A stretch of DNA of 64,000 nucleotides from Chitinophagaceae bacterium (GCA_016708765.1 JADJFD010000002.1:124001-188000); one strand, 5' to 3'. Shown: positions 9,470 to 19,298, counted from the stretch's first letter. Notes: generated by a model from the sequence alone, not told the origin. Numbers and translations are program-made.

Positions 9470-11945
9470 TTACGAAATACCTTGTACCATAATCTCAGCG
9501 GCTTCCACAAAGTCGTTGAGTTCTGAACTGTTTTCTAAAATGGTTTTATCTAATTTCTTAGCAAGTGTCAAAATATCATTGAAACGTTTTGCTTTATAAC
9601 ACATCTCAAAACCATAAGACAATGCTTCCTTTCTAACAATCTTTATCTTACCCTTCTCCGTTTGTGATTTAATCAATAACCCTTCAAACTCACGCAGCAA
9701 TACTTTTTCTCTTTTTTCCGTAATTTGATTGTGTTCTGGCACCGATTTAGGTCTGCGGTATTTATCATTTTCAAAAATGAAATTTTGCTCAAGCATATCT
9801 TTTAGCTCAGGGATATTATCACCTTGTATGTTGGCTAATTGGTTGTAAGCAATAGATATTTCTGAATATGACTTTGGCGTTGTTATGAAATTAAACAACC
9901 ATACCAAAGCCGACTTTTCATCAGTAACAAATAAAAACATCTCACCAGACTTAATTTCATCTAAGCCTTCGAACTTTAATTTCTTCTTATATTCCAAATA
10001 TGAGTTTATTTGATTCACAGTAAACCAAAAACCATCTTCATAAGCAAAATTTTGATTTAGTAGTGAGTAAAAAGATTTGGCATCATACCTAATTTCATAA
10101 CCACGCTGAATATAGTATGCTAACATTTTTGAGTACAGCATCTTATCTGTACGTTCTAAACTCCTTTTATTGGTTGTACTGACAAAAACTGTTCGATAAA
10201 TTCTGTTTCTAATCCGTTGCCTGAAGTTTGTAAAAACCTTTCTTCAAATTTCTTTAGTGGCTTGAAAGCTGAAATAACTAAATCACTTTTTACTGCACCT
10301 GCTGAAGTAACTTGCTTAAAGCTACCTTGTTGCTTGTCTAAAACAGAAACTTGTGCTATAATAAAACCCGCTTTAAGAATTGATTCTTGTATAACATTCC
10401 ATACACTTGACTGCGAATTGTGAAATTCAATTGTAATCCACCTTTTGGGTTTAAGAACTCTATGATATTCTTTGAATGCAGAAAGAATTAACCTGTGATA
10501 GTCTTCTAATTTTTTACGTTGACTATTATTGATTATTGCCTCTGATTGATTTGATGTAAAAACTTTAAGCCAACTTTCCCACAAAAAACTTGCCTCTGAA
10601 TACATAATATTATCACCAAAAGGGGGATCAGTGAAAATATAATCAATAGTATCATTGGGTATGTTCGATAAATCAGTTACAGATTGAGTTGAAACAATTG
10701 ATTCATTTTTTAAAGTGTGTATTCTTTATTACACCAATTAGTTTTAACGCTTTCCTCTTTAAAACATCGAAGACATTTTTTCCTGAACTAATGATGCAAC
10801 GAACAAAACGCCTGGCATCCCCCACCTCCACCTGAATATGACTGACGCTTATTTACATAATTCATTATTGAAGTTATTGCCCACTTTAATTTATAGTTTG
10901 AAGTCTTCGCCCAAAATGCCCCAAGTACCAATAAATTTCTTTTCGTATAAAAGTGATGCGAATGTGTCATTCCAAAATGATAACCAGTCCTATAAATATC
11001 ACCCCATGCATCATCCTTAAATAGCATCTTGTAAATAGGCAGCCAATATGCAGAACGAGTATCTTCAATTTTATTTAGCAAATTAAAATCTGATTCGTCT
11101 GGAACTTTTTCAAAACGCTTTTTATTAAATATATAATTGATTAAAACAGGTACTTGCTTGTTAATATTTATTTCCTTTGAAAGGAACTGGTCAAAAACTG
11201 AGACTTGAACTCTCGGGCATTCATCTTTCTTTACATGTGCTTTACAAGAAATACATTCAAATGATTTTGTCTCATCCTTCAATTGATCCACCAAATAGTA
11301 CTCAAATTCATGTTTACAATACGGACATGATAAAACGTCAGACCACACTACATAATTAATATCGCCATAATTATCATTCTTTATTAATTGGGATTGCTTT
11401 TGAGTAATGGTGTGCTTCGTTTTATATACCCAACTGTATTCAGATTGAACCTCCTTAAAAACCCTTTCAAATTCAGCACTAAACTCATTTCTGCCGTTAA
11501 GGCAATTATAATTCCATGAAATAAATGTACTAATAGGTGCTAAGTCAATTAATATTGACTTTCTATTCAATTCGGATGCGGCTACCCCAGTCATTCCAGT
11601 ACCAGAAAAACCATCAAGGACAATTTCATTCTCGGAAGTGTAATGCTCTATATAATGCTTTATTGCGGCATGAGGGACTTTAGTATGATAACTATGAGCA
11701 TTGTAAATTGGATTATTCTTTCCTTCGCTTACATCGCCAACGAATGGTTCGTTCCGATATGTATCCGTTAATTCATCATATTGTTTTCCATACATTTTTA
11801 CAAAATCTGCAATATAAGGATTAGGACATGCTGTGTAAAAAGGCGGTTGTGATAAAGCTAATATATCTTCATCCTCTCCTTTAGGAAATCCCTCAATCTT
11901 TTTCAATTCTGCCAGCTTTTCGGCTAAATCTTTTTTATAGTCCAT
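9470..11945 (-). CDS. PglX-like DNA methyltransferase with Zn-ribbon (broken by four frameshifts)
   Basis: Three visible frames are parts of one gene of about 825 codons. The first (11945-10788) has PIYNAHSYHTKVP and motif I DGFSGTGMTG, then a Zn-ribbon with CPYC and CISC pairs. The middle contains motif IV TDPPFGDN near 10616-10635, just upstream of the second frame (10605-10156). The third (10141-9470) carries the C-terminal domain with FVTDEKSALVWL, LEQNF and LLREFEGLL, as in long BREX-associated methylases. Frames join at a G5 run (10819-10823), an A6 run (10776-10781), an A6 run (10706-10711; needs one base fewer) and an A4 run (10165-10168). Motif order I then IV with DPPF suggests an amino-methyltransferase (N6A or N4C). 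In BREX the methylase marks self DNA. It sits 24 bp after the ATPase and 4 bp before pglZ. Four breaks in 2.5 kb are more than in neighbouring genes. Confidence 0.85.
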
Positions 11946-11969
11946 TCTGTTTTTTTAAATTCTGATAGG

Positions 11970-14900
11970 TTAATCAATTTTGAAACGAACTTCCTGCCCT
12001 TTGTTTTCCTTTTCCAATTTTTCCTTCAAATTAAAAAAGGCTTCACTTAGCTGTGCAAGTGTTACCAATTCATCTTTTTTGAATAAGGCATTTATTACAT
12101 CTTCCTTTTTTAGCTGAACAATTTTTATATCAACAAACAGTTTGTTGATGGCATCAATCAATTGCTGATTGATTGTATCAGGTAATTTTCCTGTCTTGAC
12201 AATTCCTTCAATAGCCTTCTTCTGTTCTGCCGGTATTTTTACAATTGATAATTGGTCGGCTTTGTTCTTAACTTCGGCAATGGTAGTAGATGCATAGTCT
12301 TCAAAAATTGCCTTTAGTGTAGCATCAATATTTTTCCCCTCAGTTGCAATACTTGAATAATCCCTCTCCACCTTCATGAAATTCGTTTGGGTATCAAATG
12401 GAATATCGTTTAAACTATCTACATCAACTGATTTTGCTCTCATTGCCAGGATGCCAGACCATAATGTGATTTTACCATCTATTTTCTGCTTTACGTTACA
12501 ATCTGCATTTGCCAAAATGCCAATCTTTTCAAACAAGGGATTGCGAGTAAAACTTTCAAATGGCTTCCAGTCTACCTTATTGCCAATGGTGTTCTGTAAA
12601 GCAGGATAGTAAAATTCATTGATATACATTTTCTTAAATGCATCAATCTTACCTGCAAGCGGAAACCGTTCCTTTAACTGTATGTATTTGCCAAAATCTT
12701 TGACAACATTAATTGTATCGTTGCTGAATTGTTTCAGCTTAACTTCTACTTGTGGGTCACTCAGGTATTTTTGATTTGCTTCTATAATATCTAAAGCATC
12801 TTTCATGTATCGAATGCCATTGTGTGTTTTTTCATTATACTCTGTAAGCGTAATTTTCAAATCCTCAATGGTGCTTAGTATATCCTTAATCTCGGTGAGC
12901 TTGCCACTAAAACTTTCGATGGTATTGAACCTGGCATGGTTGGTAATGTCTAATGATGCCCAATCGATGCCTGTAACTTTTACAGCTTCCTTTTTAACGC
13001 TGTCAAGGTTAATATAAAGCTCAGCTTTTGTTTCAGTCTTGCTTATCTGAAGATTGATAGACCTTATATCATCAGCAATAGCTTTGATTTTGTTTTTATA
13101 TTCAAGGAAGCTCTCGTTACGGGTATTTTCCCGCAGCATCTTAGCACCATTTAAACCGAGTGCATTGAGCAAATTGTTTGCAAAGTCATAAGACAAATCA
13201 TCTTTCTTAATTGCATAAACAATGTTCTCAAACTGGGTAATGCTTTTGAATTTTTCCTTAATGTTTGAAATATCAATTTCATCACCGCCTTTTCCTTTCA
13301 AAGCAATCTTACCCAAAGTGGTAAGAATTATCAAAAAGAAGTGAACTATTTCAGGCTCTAAACCATATGGAATTTTAGCAAGTGGAGTATCAATTTCCTT
13401 TTCAATATCAACCACCTTCCCAGCCTTAGCATTTATTGTGGTAAGAATGATTTGAGCTATTTTATTAGAAGCTACATCAGGATCACCATTGGCATTTAAA
13501 AGGCTTAAAGTGTTTAGGAAACTTTTACTCCGAAGCGACAAGGACCTAAAATTTCCATTGGTCACTTCATCACTAATTGTTGAAATGGTATTGATAATGT
13601 TGTTTGAAGATAGGATTTCCGCATATTTAGGATGCTCGGGAAACTCATCATTGAAGCATTTGTCAAACACTTTCTTTTTCAATTCTGAAACGATTTCAGA
13701 AAGGTTATTGAAGTCTTTTCCTAATTGCGATTTGATAGAAATTGCATCATCATTGAGCTTTGCTTCTGATAAATTCATCATCCACATTGCAATGCGGTAC
13801 TTTATCCCCGGTACAACTACACCGGCCGGATTTCTGTATCCTTCAATGGTATCGGTTAATTTCTTGTTCATTGCCGACACCAGTATATTTTTACTAATCA
13901 AAGATTTAATGGCAACGATGCGTTTGATTACTTCAATACTTGCCTGGCTGCCAACCTTGATTTTAATATTCAGTTGGTTTTCGCTGTATTTCTTTGGTTC
14001 TTTTTTGCTGAATGGAGAAATAAGATTGATTACATAATCTGCCTTATCAAGGTTTTCAATTTCCTGTTCTTTACGTTGGAATACAACCAACCCTTTCCTG
14101 AATGATTTTACAGATACCCAAGTGCATTCATCCGAAAATACATTTGGTGTATTCTTGTAATGGTCTAAATCCAAAATCTCTTTAATCTGGTCAAATAGTA
14201 CTGCTTCTTGTTTATCTTCATCACCTCCAACTGCTACAATTTCATTATCTATTCTCTCTTCCGGGTCTTTGCCATCAATTGCAGGATCGAATTTAAAATA
14301 GTCATTACCTGTTGCATCGTCCTTAACTACCTTAATATAAAAACCATCTGTTGCTTCTCTTATTTTCTTAACAATCAAAGACACTTGCATAAAGGCTTCT
14401 AAGGCATTATTCTGCGGAATAATTAAAAGCTGTTCAGCCAATTCTTTTGCTGTTGCTCCATTTTGACCCTTGCTCCAAAGAGAATAAACGGCTAAGCCTT
14501 TTACTAATTTGTAGGCATCACTTTGCAGCTTTTTGTCGAGGTTAGCTGCAATCTTTTGGTTTACGATACTCACTACTTTAACCAAGTCGTAAACTCCTTC
14601 CAGATTACGGTTATTAGGGTTATTGGCTAAAATATCATAGATGCGGTCGAATGTAAAAAAGTACGGAAACGGTTTGGCAATAACATACTTCAATTCGTTC
14701 TGTGCAAATTGGATGATACCCCGTTTTTCAAAATAAGGCAATTCATGAAATAGGTTTAGCAAGCCCGGTGTAAAAGGGAACAACTCAATATATTCTTCCT
14801 GCTTGTTTGCAACGTCTTCAATTTTATCAATGAAGGGTTTTAGCTTTTGTTCTATCTCAATGTGTTGTTGTTTGGTCTTAGAAACAATACGTTGTGCTAT

Positions 14901-16193
14901 AACTTGCTTTACTGCTTCTCTGCGGATAATGATATTCTGGAATCGTTCACTGATACGAGCTTCATCTCCTGCAATATCGCTGAGTTTAGGACTTGAATAA
15001 ATATCCTCCTGCATAGAAATAGCCAAAAGCATATCCTGATCCTGGCAAACCTGTGCAACAACTCTCAGAAATTGAAAATCTCTTTTTATCTGGAATGATT
15101 GTTTTGCTTGTAAGAAGTCAGAAACTTCATCCACAATCACCATCAAACCCTTTGAAGGGTCTTTTGCTTTTAGTATTTCAATTATCTCCGCTAAATGGTC
15201 TTTGAAATTAATTGTGTCCTTTGTCAGCTTCGGTATTTCTATACCATATGCCTGTTTTATTTGCTTTTCTAATTCCCTGAAAAAGAAAAAAGACAAGTCA
15301 ACATCCACCGGCTGCAATTCAAATTGAACTGTAAAAAACTTACGAGATATTTTTTCAGCCGCTTTTCTAACCTTTGCATTTTTAATAAGTGAACGATAAC
15401 TTTCATTATTAATGATGCTTACTAAGAAAGCTATTAAGTGAGATTTACCACTACCGTAGTTACCGATAATCTTTACAGCCTTGTGATTTGGTTTTTGCAG
15501 GTTATCAAAGAAGTCTATAATCTGCTGTTCAAGCCCTTCGGAAATGATGTAACTCGATATTAATTCCTTTTGTAAATCTTCTTGTTTTAAGTCTGTATCA
15601 ATATCTACAACATCTTTAATTACGGTGTAGTTGAATAAATTACCAATGGCATCATCGGGCAATTTATCACCAGTTTTATATTCTGCTGCATCTTCTGCTG
15701 CAAGTGTTTCATAGTTTTCTTCTATATCACCGATTTTGGTAATAAGGATGTCGTTAATATCCTTATCGTAATACTCCTCTGAACCTGCCTGACCATAAGA
15801 AATACGATTGCTTATAATCTTTTCATCTTCTAAGAACAGAACACTGCTCTTATTACGGGAGTTATATTTGAAAGCACCAACAGGCGAAATCTTCGTAAAA
15901 GCATTATGGTAAAGAATGCTTGCATTTGTTAAGATTAGCTTCTCCGGTTTTGACAGGAACCAATCTTTTATTTTTTGTCCTATGTCGTGTGATGGCTCTT
16001 CATTAGCATCTAATTCTTTGTATAGGCTGCTCAACTCCGCACCAACATCAACCAACAGATAACCCTGCTTTTGCAAGTATTGGATTACGGTATTTTTTTT
16101 AATAAGGTCCTCACCAACAATTGCCCATAACTTAAAACGAAGACTATTCGCTAAAGCAAGATATGTATCTATGTGTCTGCTGTTATTTTCCAT
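11970..16193 (-). CDS. Large P-loop ATPase, BrxC/PglY-like (DUF6079-like), BREX core
   Basis: A 1407-residue protein with a single P-loop module near the N-terminus: Walker A GNYGSGKSH at residues 244-252 and Walker B MVIVDEVSDF at 351-360, followed by AISMQEDIY and an arginine-containing RISERFQNIIIRRE. It is preceded by a segment (200-235) typical of large BREX ATPases, LISSYIISEGLEQQIIDFF. The remaining 900 residues are helical with no recognised enzyme motif. Size and layout match BrxC/PglY-type proteins of BREX, thought to form AAA-like assemblies on DNA. It follows the XRE gene by 27 bp and precedes the methyltransferase by 24 bp. The DUF6079 assignment is from memory of the family and needs a profile search; BREX membership rests on the PglZ and methylase neighbours. 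Confidence 0.85.
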   Translation of the reverse strand: MENNSRHIDTYLALANSLRFKLWAIVGEDLIKKNTVIQYLQKQGYLLVDVGAELSSLYKELDANEEPSHDIGQKIKDWFLSKPEKLILTNASILYHNAFTKISPVGAFKYNSRNKSSVLFLEDEKIISNRISYGQAGSEEYYDKDINDILITKIGDIEENYETLAAEDAAEYKTGDKLPDDAIGNLFNYTVIKDVVDIDTDLKQEDLQKELISSYIISEGLEQQIIDFFDNLQKPNHKAVKIIGNYGSGKSHLIAFLVSIINNESYRSLIKNAKVRKAAEKISRKFFTVQFELQPVDVDLSFFFFRELEKQIKQAYGIEIPKLTKDTINFKDHLAEIIEILKAKDPSKGLMVIVDEVSDFLQAKQSFQIKRDFQFLRVVAQVCQDQDMLLAISMQEDIYSSPKLSDIAGDEARISERFQNIIIRREAVKQVIAQRIVSKTKQQHIEIEQKLKPFIDKIEDVANKQEEYIELFPFTPGLLNLFHELPYFEKRGIIQFAQNELKYVIAKPFPYFFTFDRIYDILANNPNNRNLEGVYDLVKVVSIVNQKIAANLDKKLQSDAYKLVKGLAVYSLWSKGQNGATAKELAEQLLIIPQNNALEAFMQVSLIVKKIREATDGFYIKVVKDDATGNDYFKFDPAIDGKDPEERIDNEIVAVGGDEDKQEAVLFDQIKEILDLDHYKNTPNVFSDECTWVSVKSFRKGLVVFQRKEQEIENLDKADYVINLISPFSKKEPKKYSENQLNIKIKVGSQASIEVIKRIVAIKSLISKNILVSAMNKKLTDTIEGYRNPAGVVVPGIKYRIAMWMMNLSEAKLNDDAISIKSQLGKDFNNLSEIVSELKKKVFDKCFNDEFPEHPKYAEILSSNNIINTISTISDEVTNGNFRSLSLRSKSFLNTLSLLNANGDPDVASNKIAQIILTTINAKAGKVVDIEKEIDTPLAKIPYGLEPEIVHFFLIILTTLGKIALKGKGGDEIDISNIKEKFKSITQFENIVYAIKKDDLSYDFANNLLNALGLNGAKMLRENTRNESFLEYKNKIKAIADDIRSINLQISKTETKAELYINLDSVKKEAVKVTGIDWASLDITNHARFNTIESFSGKLTEIKDILSTIEDLKITLTEYNEKTHNGIRYMKDALDIIEANQKYLSDPQVEVKLKQFSNDTINVVKDFGKYIQLKERFPLAGKIDAFKKMYINEFYYPALQNTIGNKVDWKPFESFTRNPLFEKIGILANADCNVKQKIDGKITLWSGILAMRAKSVDVDSLNDIPFDTQTNFMKVERDYSSIATEGKNIDATLKAIFEDYASTTIAEVKNKADQLSIVKIPAEQKKAIEGIVKTGKLPDTINQQLIDAINKLFVDIKIVQLKKEDVINALFKKDELVTLAQLSEAFFNLKEKLEKENKGQEVRFKID

Positions 16194-16220
16194 TATGTGA
16201 TTACTTTTAAATTGTTGGTT

Positions 16221-16523
16221 TTATTTCTTGCGTTTTGTTTGGTTAATATTTTTCTCAGCCACTTGCATTGCTTCATTTGCCATCTTCTCATCTTTCACCA
16301 CAGCATAAATTTGGTCGGCTAACCATAGTGTCATTAATTCATCGCTACTGGCTTTGAGTATTTCGGCAATGATGGGTATCTGTTCCCGTTTGAGTTGCCG
16401 CATACCTTTTTCAATTTTACTCAGTTGAGCCGTGTCCATTTCAAGCAATGGTGCAACCTGCCGCAGATATAAATTTTGCTTCTCCCTGAGTGTCCTGATC
16501 TTCTCCCCAAATTGACTTTTCAT
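16221..16523 (-). CDS. XRE-family transcriptional regulator, first gene of the BREX-like/Argonaute operon
   Basis: A 100-residue protein with a single Cro/CI-type helix-turn-helix at about residues 8-62 (FGEKIRTLREKQNLYLRQVA, recognition region MDTAQLSKIEKG). The short basic tail ends NQTKRKK. It reads into the ATPase with a 27-bp gap and is the first gene after a 160-bp spacer, so it most likely controls the whole operon. A TTGAC/GTCAA inverted repeat between the promoter-like element and its ATG is a good candidate for an autoregulatory operator. Similar small XRE proteins accompany restriction-modification and other defence operons in Bacteroidota. No enzymatic function is expected. Confidence 0.88.
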   Translation of the reverse strand: MKSQFGEKIRTLREKQNLYLRQVAPLLEMDTAQLSKIEKGMRQLKREQIPIIAEILKASSDELMTLWLADQIYAVVKDEKMANEAMQVAEKNINQTKRKK

Positions 16524-16530
16524 CGTTTTA

Positions 16531-16560
16531 ATATTGACTTGTCAAATATTGGCAAATATA
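16531..16560 (-). promoter_or_regulatory. Candidate promoter -7 element and XRE operator
   Basis: On the minus strand TATATTTG (16560-16553) matches the Bacteroidota -7 consensus TAnnTTTG. I do not find a well-spaced -33 TTG, so the promoter is tentative. Between it and the ATG at 16523 is the inverted repeat TTGAC-TT-GTCAA (16534-16545), extended on both sides by ATA/TAT (16531-16549). Position and symmetry fit repression by the downstream XRE protein. Confidence 0.5.
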
Positions 16561-16600
16561 AGAAAAGAAAAGCAAGTAATTACTAAGGAAAATAGCAATG

Positions 16601-16636
16601 TGCAAAACTTGCAAAGTCTGCAAACAATGCAAAAAC
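16601..16636. repeat. Four copies of a 9-bp TGCAAAnnn repeat upstream of the operon
   Basis: TGCAAA starts at 16601, 16610, 16619 and 16628, an exact 9-bp period, in the spacer between the primase-like gene and the XRE gene. Similar TTGCAA-type units at 9-bp spacing occur inside pglZ (8321-8347) and, less regularly, inside the primase-like gene (about 18040-18078). Function unknown; could be a binding array for a regulator or replication protein, or a simple expansion. Confidence 0.7.
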
Positions 16637-16683
16637 CCCATCCGTTTGGCGGTATGGGGAGCAATGCAGGGAGGAAATTGTGC

Positions 16684-18933
16684 TTAGATTTTGCGGTAAT
16701 GCCCAGCCTTCAGCTTTTCCAAAGCCTTGCCGGTGGCATTGTGGAGTATGTCATCCACGGTACGGGCAGAAAGTTGAAACTGCTTGCCGGTTTCAACGGC
16801 TTGTTGGCGGGTAAATTCTGCCGGTAAAGCATCAAAGAATTTGCGTTTGCTATCGCCTGTTTTGAATTGGGTGGCTTCGCTTTGCTTTGGCAGGTTGTTG
16901 AACATTAAAATACTGTGGTGGAGGTAGATTTCGGCCAACCGCAAAGCGGTGCTGAAATCTTCATCGGTGCAAAGCACCTGGCTTGCTGCTTCTCCGTTTT
17001 CAAATTTCCGCAAGGCGGTAAATAGCATTGCCATACGGTACAGGATCAAGCCCAAGCGTTTTACAATACTGGCGGCTTCTTCGGCTGTGAACATGGTTAC
17101 TTCATTGAGCCATGCCTCACAGGTTTGGTTTAGCTGCTGCCATTGCTGATTGGTTAATGTAACAGTGGTTTCTTCCCGTTGCAGGAACTGGACCATGTTA
17201 AACACTTTTAAGGACAATACTTTGAAATGCTCGGTGAGGTTGATGTTATTGGCATTGGGGGAAACGTCTTTCCATTTTTGCTCCACCTTAAAAGCATAGA
17301 AAATGAAACGGCTGAATAAGCCATCTTCGGAAGAAGATATTAAGCCCGTTACCTGATTGGGTGTACCGGATAAAGCGATAGACAAGCTGGGTGCATTTAC
17401 CTCTGTAAATTCATTGTTGCCTTTCCGGGAACTGGAAAGCCTTTCGTGATGAAACGATTTGCGAAGCATATCGGAATAGGAACCCCACTCTTGTTTAAAT
17501 ACATTGCCCAGGGTGTCGGCTTCGGTTTCGCAAATAATGCCTGTGCCTTCGTTCTGCTCCAAGTGCCAAAGGATTTTTGCATAGCTTGTATTTGCCGGAA
17601 TGTACACCACTTTAAAAGTGGGTTTGGTGGGCTGTTCTTCGGTGGAGGTGTCGCCCTTTTTCTTACTACTGATTTTTTGCTTGTGTTCGGATAGTTCCTG
17701 ATTGTATTGTGATTCTGCCTCACGGCTTGCTTTCAGCACAAAGCTGTGGTATTCGTCTGCCAGCATCTTTGCGAATTTTAATGCACCTTTTCCACTGGCG
17801 GCCGGGGCAATGGCAAATGAAAAAACATTCGGAAAAACTTCGTTACCTGCATACACTCCTTTTACACCGGGCAAACATCCGCTGAGAATTGCCAATGCAC
17901 CTGTAAGAAAAACATCCCGTTCTCTTTCATCGGTAAATGCCATTGCACCGTGCTGCAATATTTCAGGCATTTGCAAATACAGTTCTTCGGGAATGGTTGG
18001 AGTGGCTTTTAAATAGTCTTCCTGCGGTGTTTGCTGTTCTGCACTTTGCAGCTTTGCAGTGTTTGCAAACTTTGCAAACTCGGGTTTGTGGTGGGAGTAA
18101 ACACTTTTTACTGCCTCTTTAATTTCTCTTTCAGGTAGGTCAAAATGTTGCGTACATAAAAGTTCAGTATCGGACTGCGATAAACCAGCTCGGTTGCAAT
18201 TAGAAGCAAGCCGATAAATATAATTGTTCCTGTTTCCATCGGTGTATTGGGTTTTTTGATTGGTGAATTGAATTTGTTGATTGAAAATAAAAGCGATGTT
18301 CAGATCCTCTTCGGGTTCTTCCTGAACTGGTGGGATTACTGGTTCTGCTTTTGGTTGCACTTCCGGTTGGGTGAAGATTTCAGGCAACTGTACTTTGAAC
18401 TTCTCGTTACGGATGTTCTTAAACAGTCCAGGGTGATAACTCATAAAGCAAAGCCTTGTGATGTCCTTGCAGCTTGGGTCTGCTTTTAAACCTGTTGCAT
18501 CTTCGTAATGCTTCTGCACCTGCAAATAGGCAATGTCGTGGTGTTCAATTTCAGTATTTACCTCAATGAACACTTTAAGACCGTTACCGCTTGGGCTGAT
18601 AAAGCATAAGAAGGTGTAAGGGATTTCAGCAATGACTTTGAAAGCTGCATCCAACTGTTCCGGTGTTAGCTTGTCAAAATCAAGATGTACAAAGCCGCTG
18701 TACATTTCAAGGAAAGGCATTTGCCTTTTCTCGCTGAATACTGCGGATGGAGTGAAGGCCAACAATTGCTTTTTCTTATTGGCAGCTTCTTCCGTTTTGC
18801 CTTGCTCCAGCAATGCCCTGATTTCTTCCACCTCCGCTTTGTATTTGCCGGAGGCAATATCATTGGCTATTAAAAGCAATGATTTCTTTTCCACCGGCAC
18901 GGTGAAATTTTTAAATATGGTACTTGATGCCAT
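16684..18933 (-). CDS. BT4734-type primase-like/DUF3987 protein of the mobile element
   Basis: A 749-residue protein with a BT4734/VirE-N-like primase-type domain at about residues 40-180 (MYSGFVHLDFDKL with acidic residues, FLCFISPSGNGLKVF, DPSCKDITRLCFMS) and a DUF3987-like domain from about 320 to 690 containing FAIAPAASGKGALKFAKM, a P-loop-like motif. The middle holds a Pro/Glu-rich linker with EVQPKAEPVIPP. Such proteins are standard on Bacteroidota integrative elements and are thought to serve element replication or mobilisation. It follows the small HTH gene by 30 bp. The reading frame is intact. Confidence 0.85.
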   Translation of the reverse strand: MASSTIFKNFTVPVEKKSLLLIANDIASGKYKAEVEEIRALLEQGKTEEAANKKKQLLAFTPSAVFSEKRQMPFLEMYSGFVHLDFDKLTPEQLDAAFKVIAEIPYTFLCFISPSGNGLKVFIEVNTEIEHHDIAYLQVQKHYEDATGLKADPSCKDITRLCFMSYHPGLFKNIRNEKFKVQLPEIFTQPEVQPKAEPVIPPVQEEPEEDLNIAFIFNQQIQFTNQKTQYTDGNRNNYIYRLASNCNRAGLSQSDTELLCTQHFDLPEREIKEAVKSVYSHHKPEFAKFANTAKLQSAEQQTPQEDYLKATPTIPEELYLQMPEILQHGAMAFTDERERDVFLTGALAILSGCLPGVKGVYAGNEVFPNVFSFAIAPAASGKGALKFAKMLADEYHSFVLKASREAESQYNQELSEHKQKISSKKKGDTSTEEQPTKPTFKVVYIPANTSYAKILWHLEQNEGTGIICETEADTLGNVFKQEWGSYSDMLRKSFHHERLSSSRKGNNEFTEVNAPSLSIALSGTPNQVTGLISSSEDGLFSRFIFYAFKVEQKWKDVSPNANNINLTEHFKVLSLKVFNMVQFLQREETTVTLTNQQWQQLNQTCEAWLNEVTMFTAEEAASIVKRLGLILYRMAMLFTALRKFENGEAASQVLCTDEDFSTALRLAEIYLHHSILMFNNLPKQSEATQFKTGDSKRKFFDALPAEFTRQQAVETGKQFQLSARTVDDILHNATGKALEKLKAGHYRKI

Positions 18934-18963
18934 TGTTCTGTTCTTTCAGTTATTAAAAAAATC

Positions 18964-19269
18964 TTACTTCTTGCGTTTGTTGCGGATAACATAATCGGCA
19001 GCCATCTGATCAATTTCATCTGCTGCGGATTTGCGGTTACGTTGTAACCAGGTATCCAACTCCTCCCGTTTGAAGTAGAGTTTTTTGCCCTGAGGACAGA
19101 AATGGGGAATGTGCTTTGTACTGGTGAGTTTGTACAAATGCGATGGGCTTACATCTAAATATTTGCAAGCCTCATTAAAGTTCAGTACTGTTTTTTGTAA
19201 CAGGTTTTGCTCATCCAGCTTGGTAGCTATTTCGGAGAGCTTGTCTAAGATTAATTCTTCGTGTGCCAT
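18964..19269 (-). CDS. Helix-turn-helix (MerR/excisionase-type) protein of the mobile element
   Basis: A 101-residue protein. Residues 25-85 form the HTH_17-type fold: FNEACKYLDVSPSHLYKLT, then a wing HIPHFCPQGKKLYFKREELD and W in DTWLQRNR. The N-terminus is an amphipathic helix (LILDKLSEIATKLDEQ) that could dimerise; the basic tail ends RNKRKK. These small proteins sit next to the primase gene in many Bacteroidota elements and act as excision or replication regulators. Which one applies here cannot be told from sequence. Confidence 0.82.
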   Translation of the reverse strand: MAHEELILDKLSEIATKLDEQNLLQKTVLNFNEACKYLDVSPSHLYKLTSTKHIPHFCPQGKKLYFKREELDTWLQRNRKSAADEIDQMAADYVIRNKRKK

Positions 19270-19298
19270 CTTTTAATTTTTATGAATGATGGCACAAA

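Noticed and set aside
9470..10141. Separate BREX accessory gene next to pglZ
   Set aside because: The sequence is the C-terminal domain of the methylase and joins it after adding one A near 10165.
13489..14037. Plus-strand frame of 182 codons
   Set aside because: Antisense to the ATPase gene; hydrophobic bias is a mirror of that gene's codon use.
16601..16636. Small CRISPR array
   Set aside because: The unit is 9 bp with no spacers and no cas genes are near.
16534..16827. Plus-strand frame of 97 codons across the 9-bp repeat
   Set aside because: It overlaps the end of the primase-like gene and its Leu-Gln repeats just translate the TGCAAA array; no start signal.
17397..17723. Minus-strand frame of 108 codons
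   Set aside because: Out-of-frame shadow of the DUF3987 gene on the same strand.
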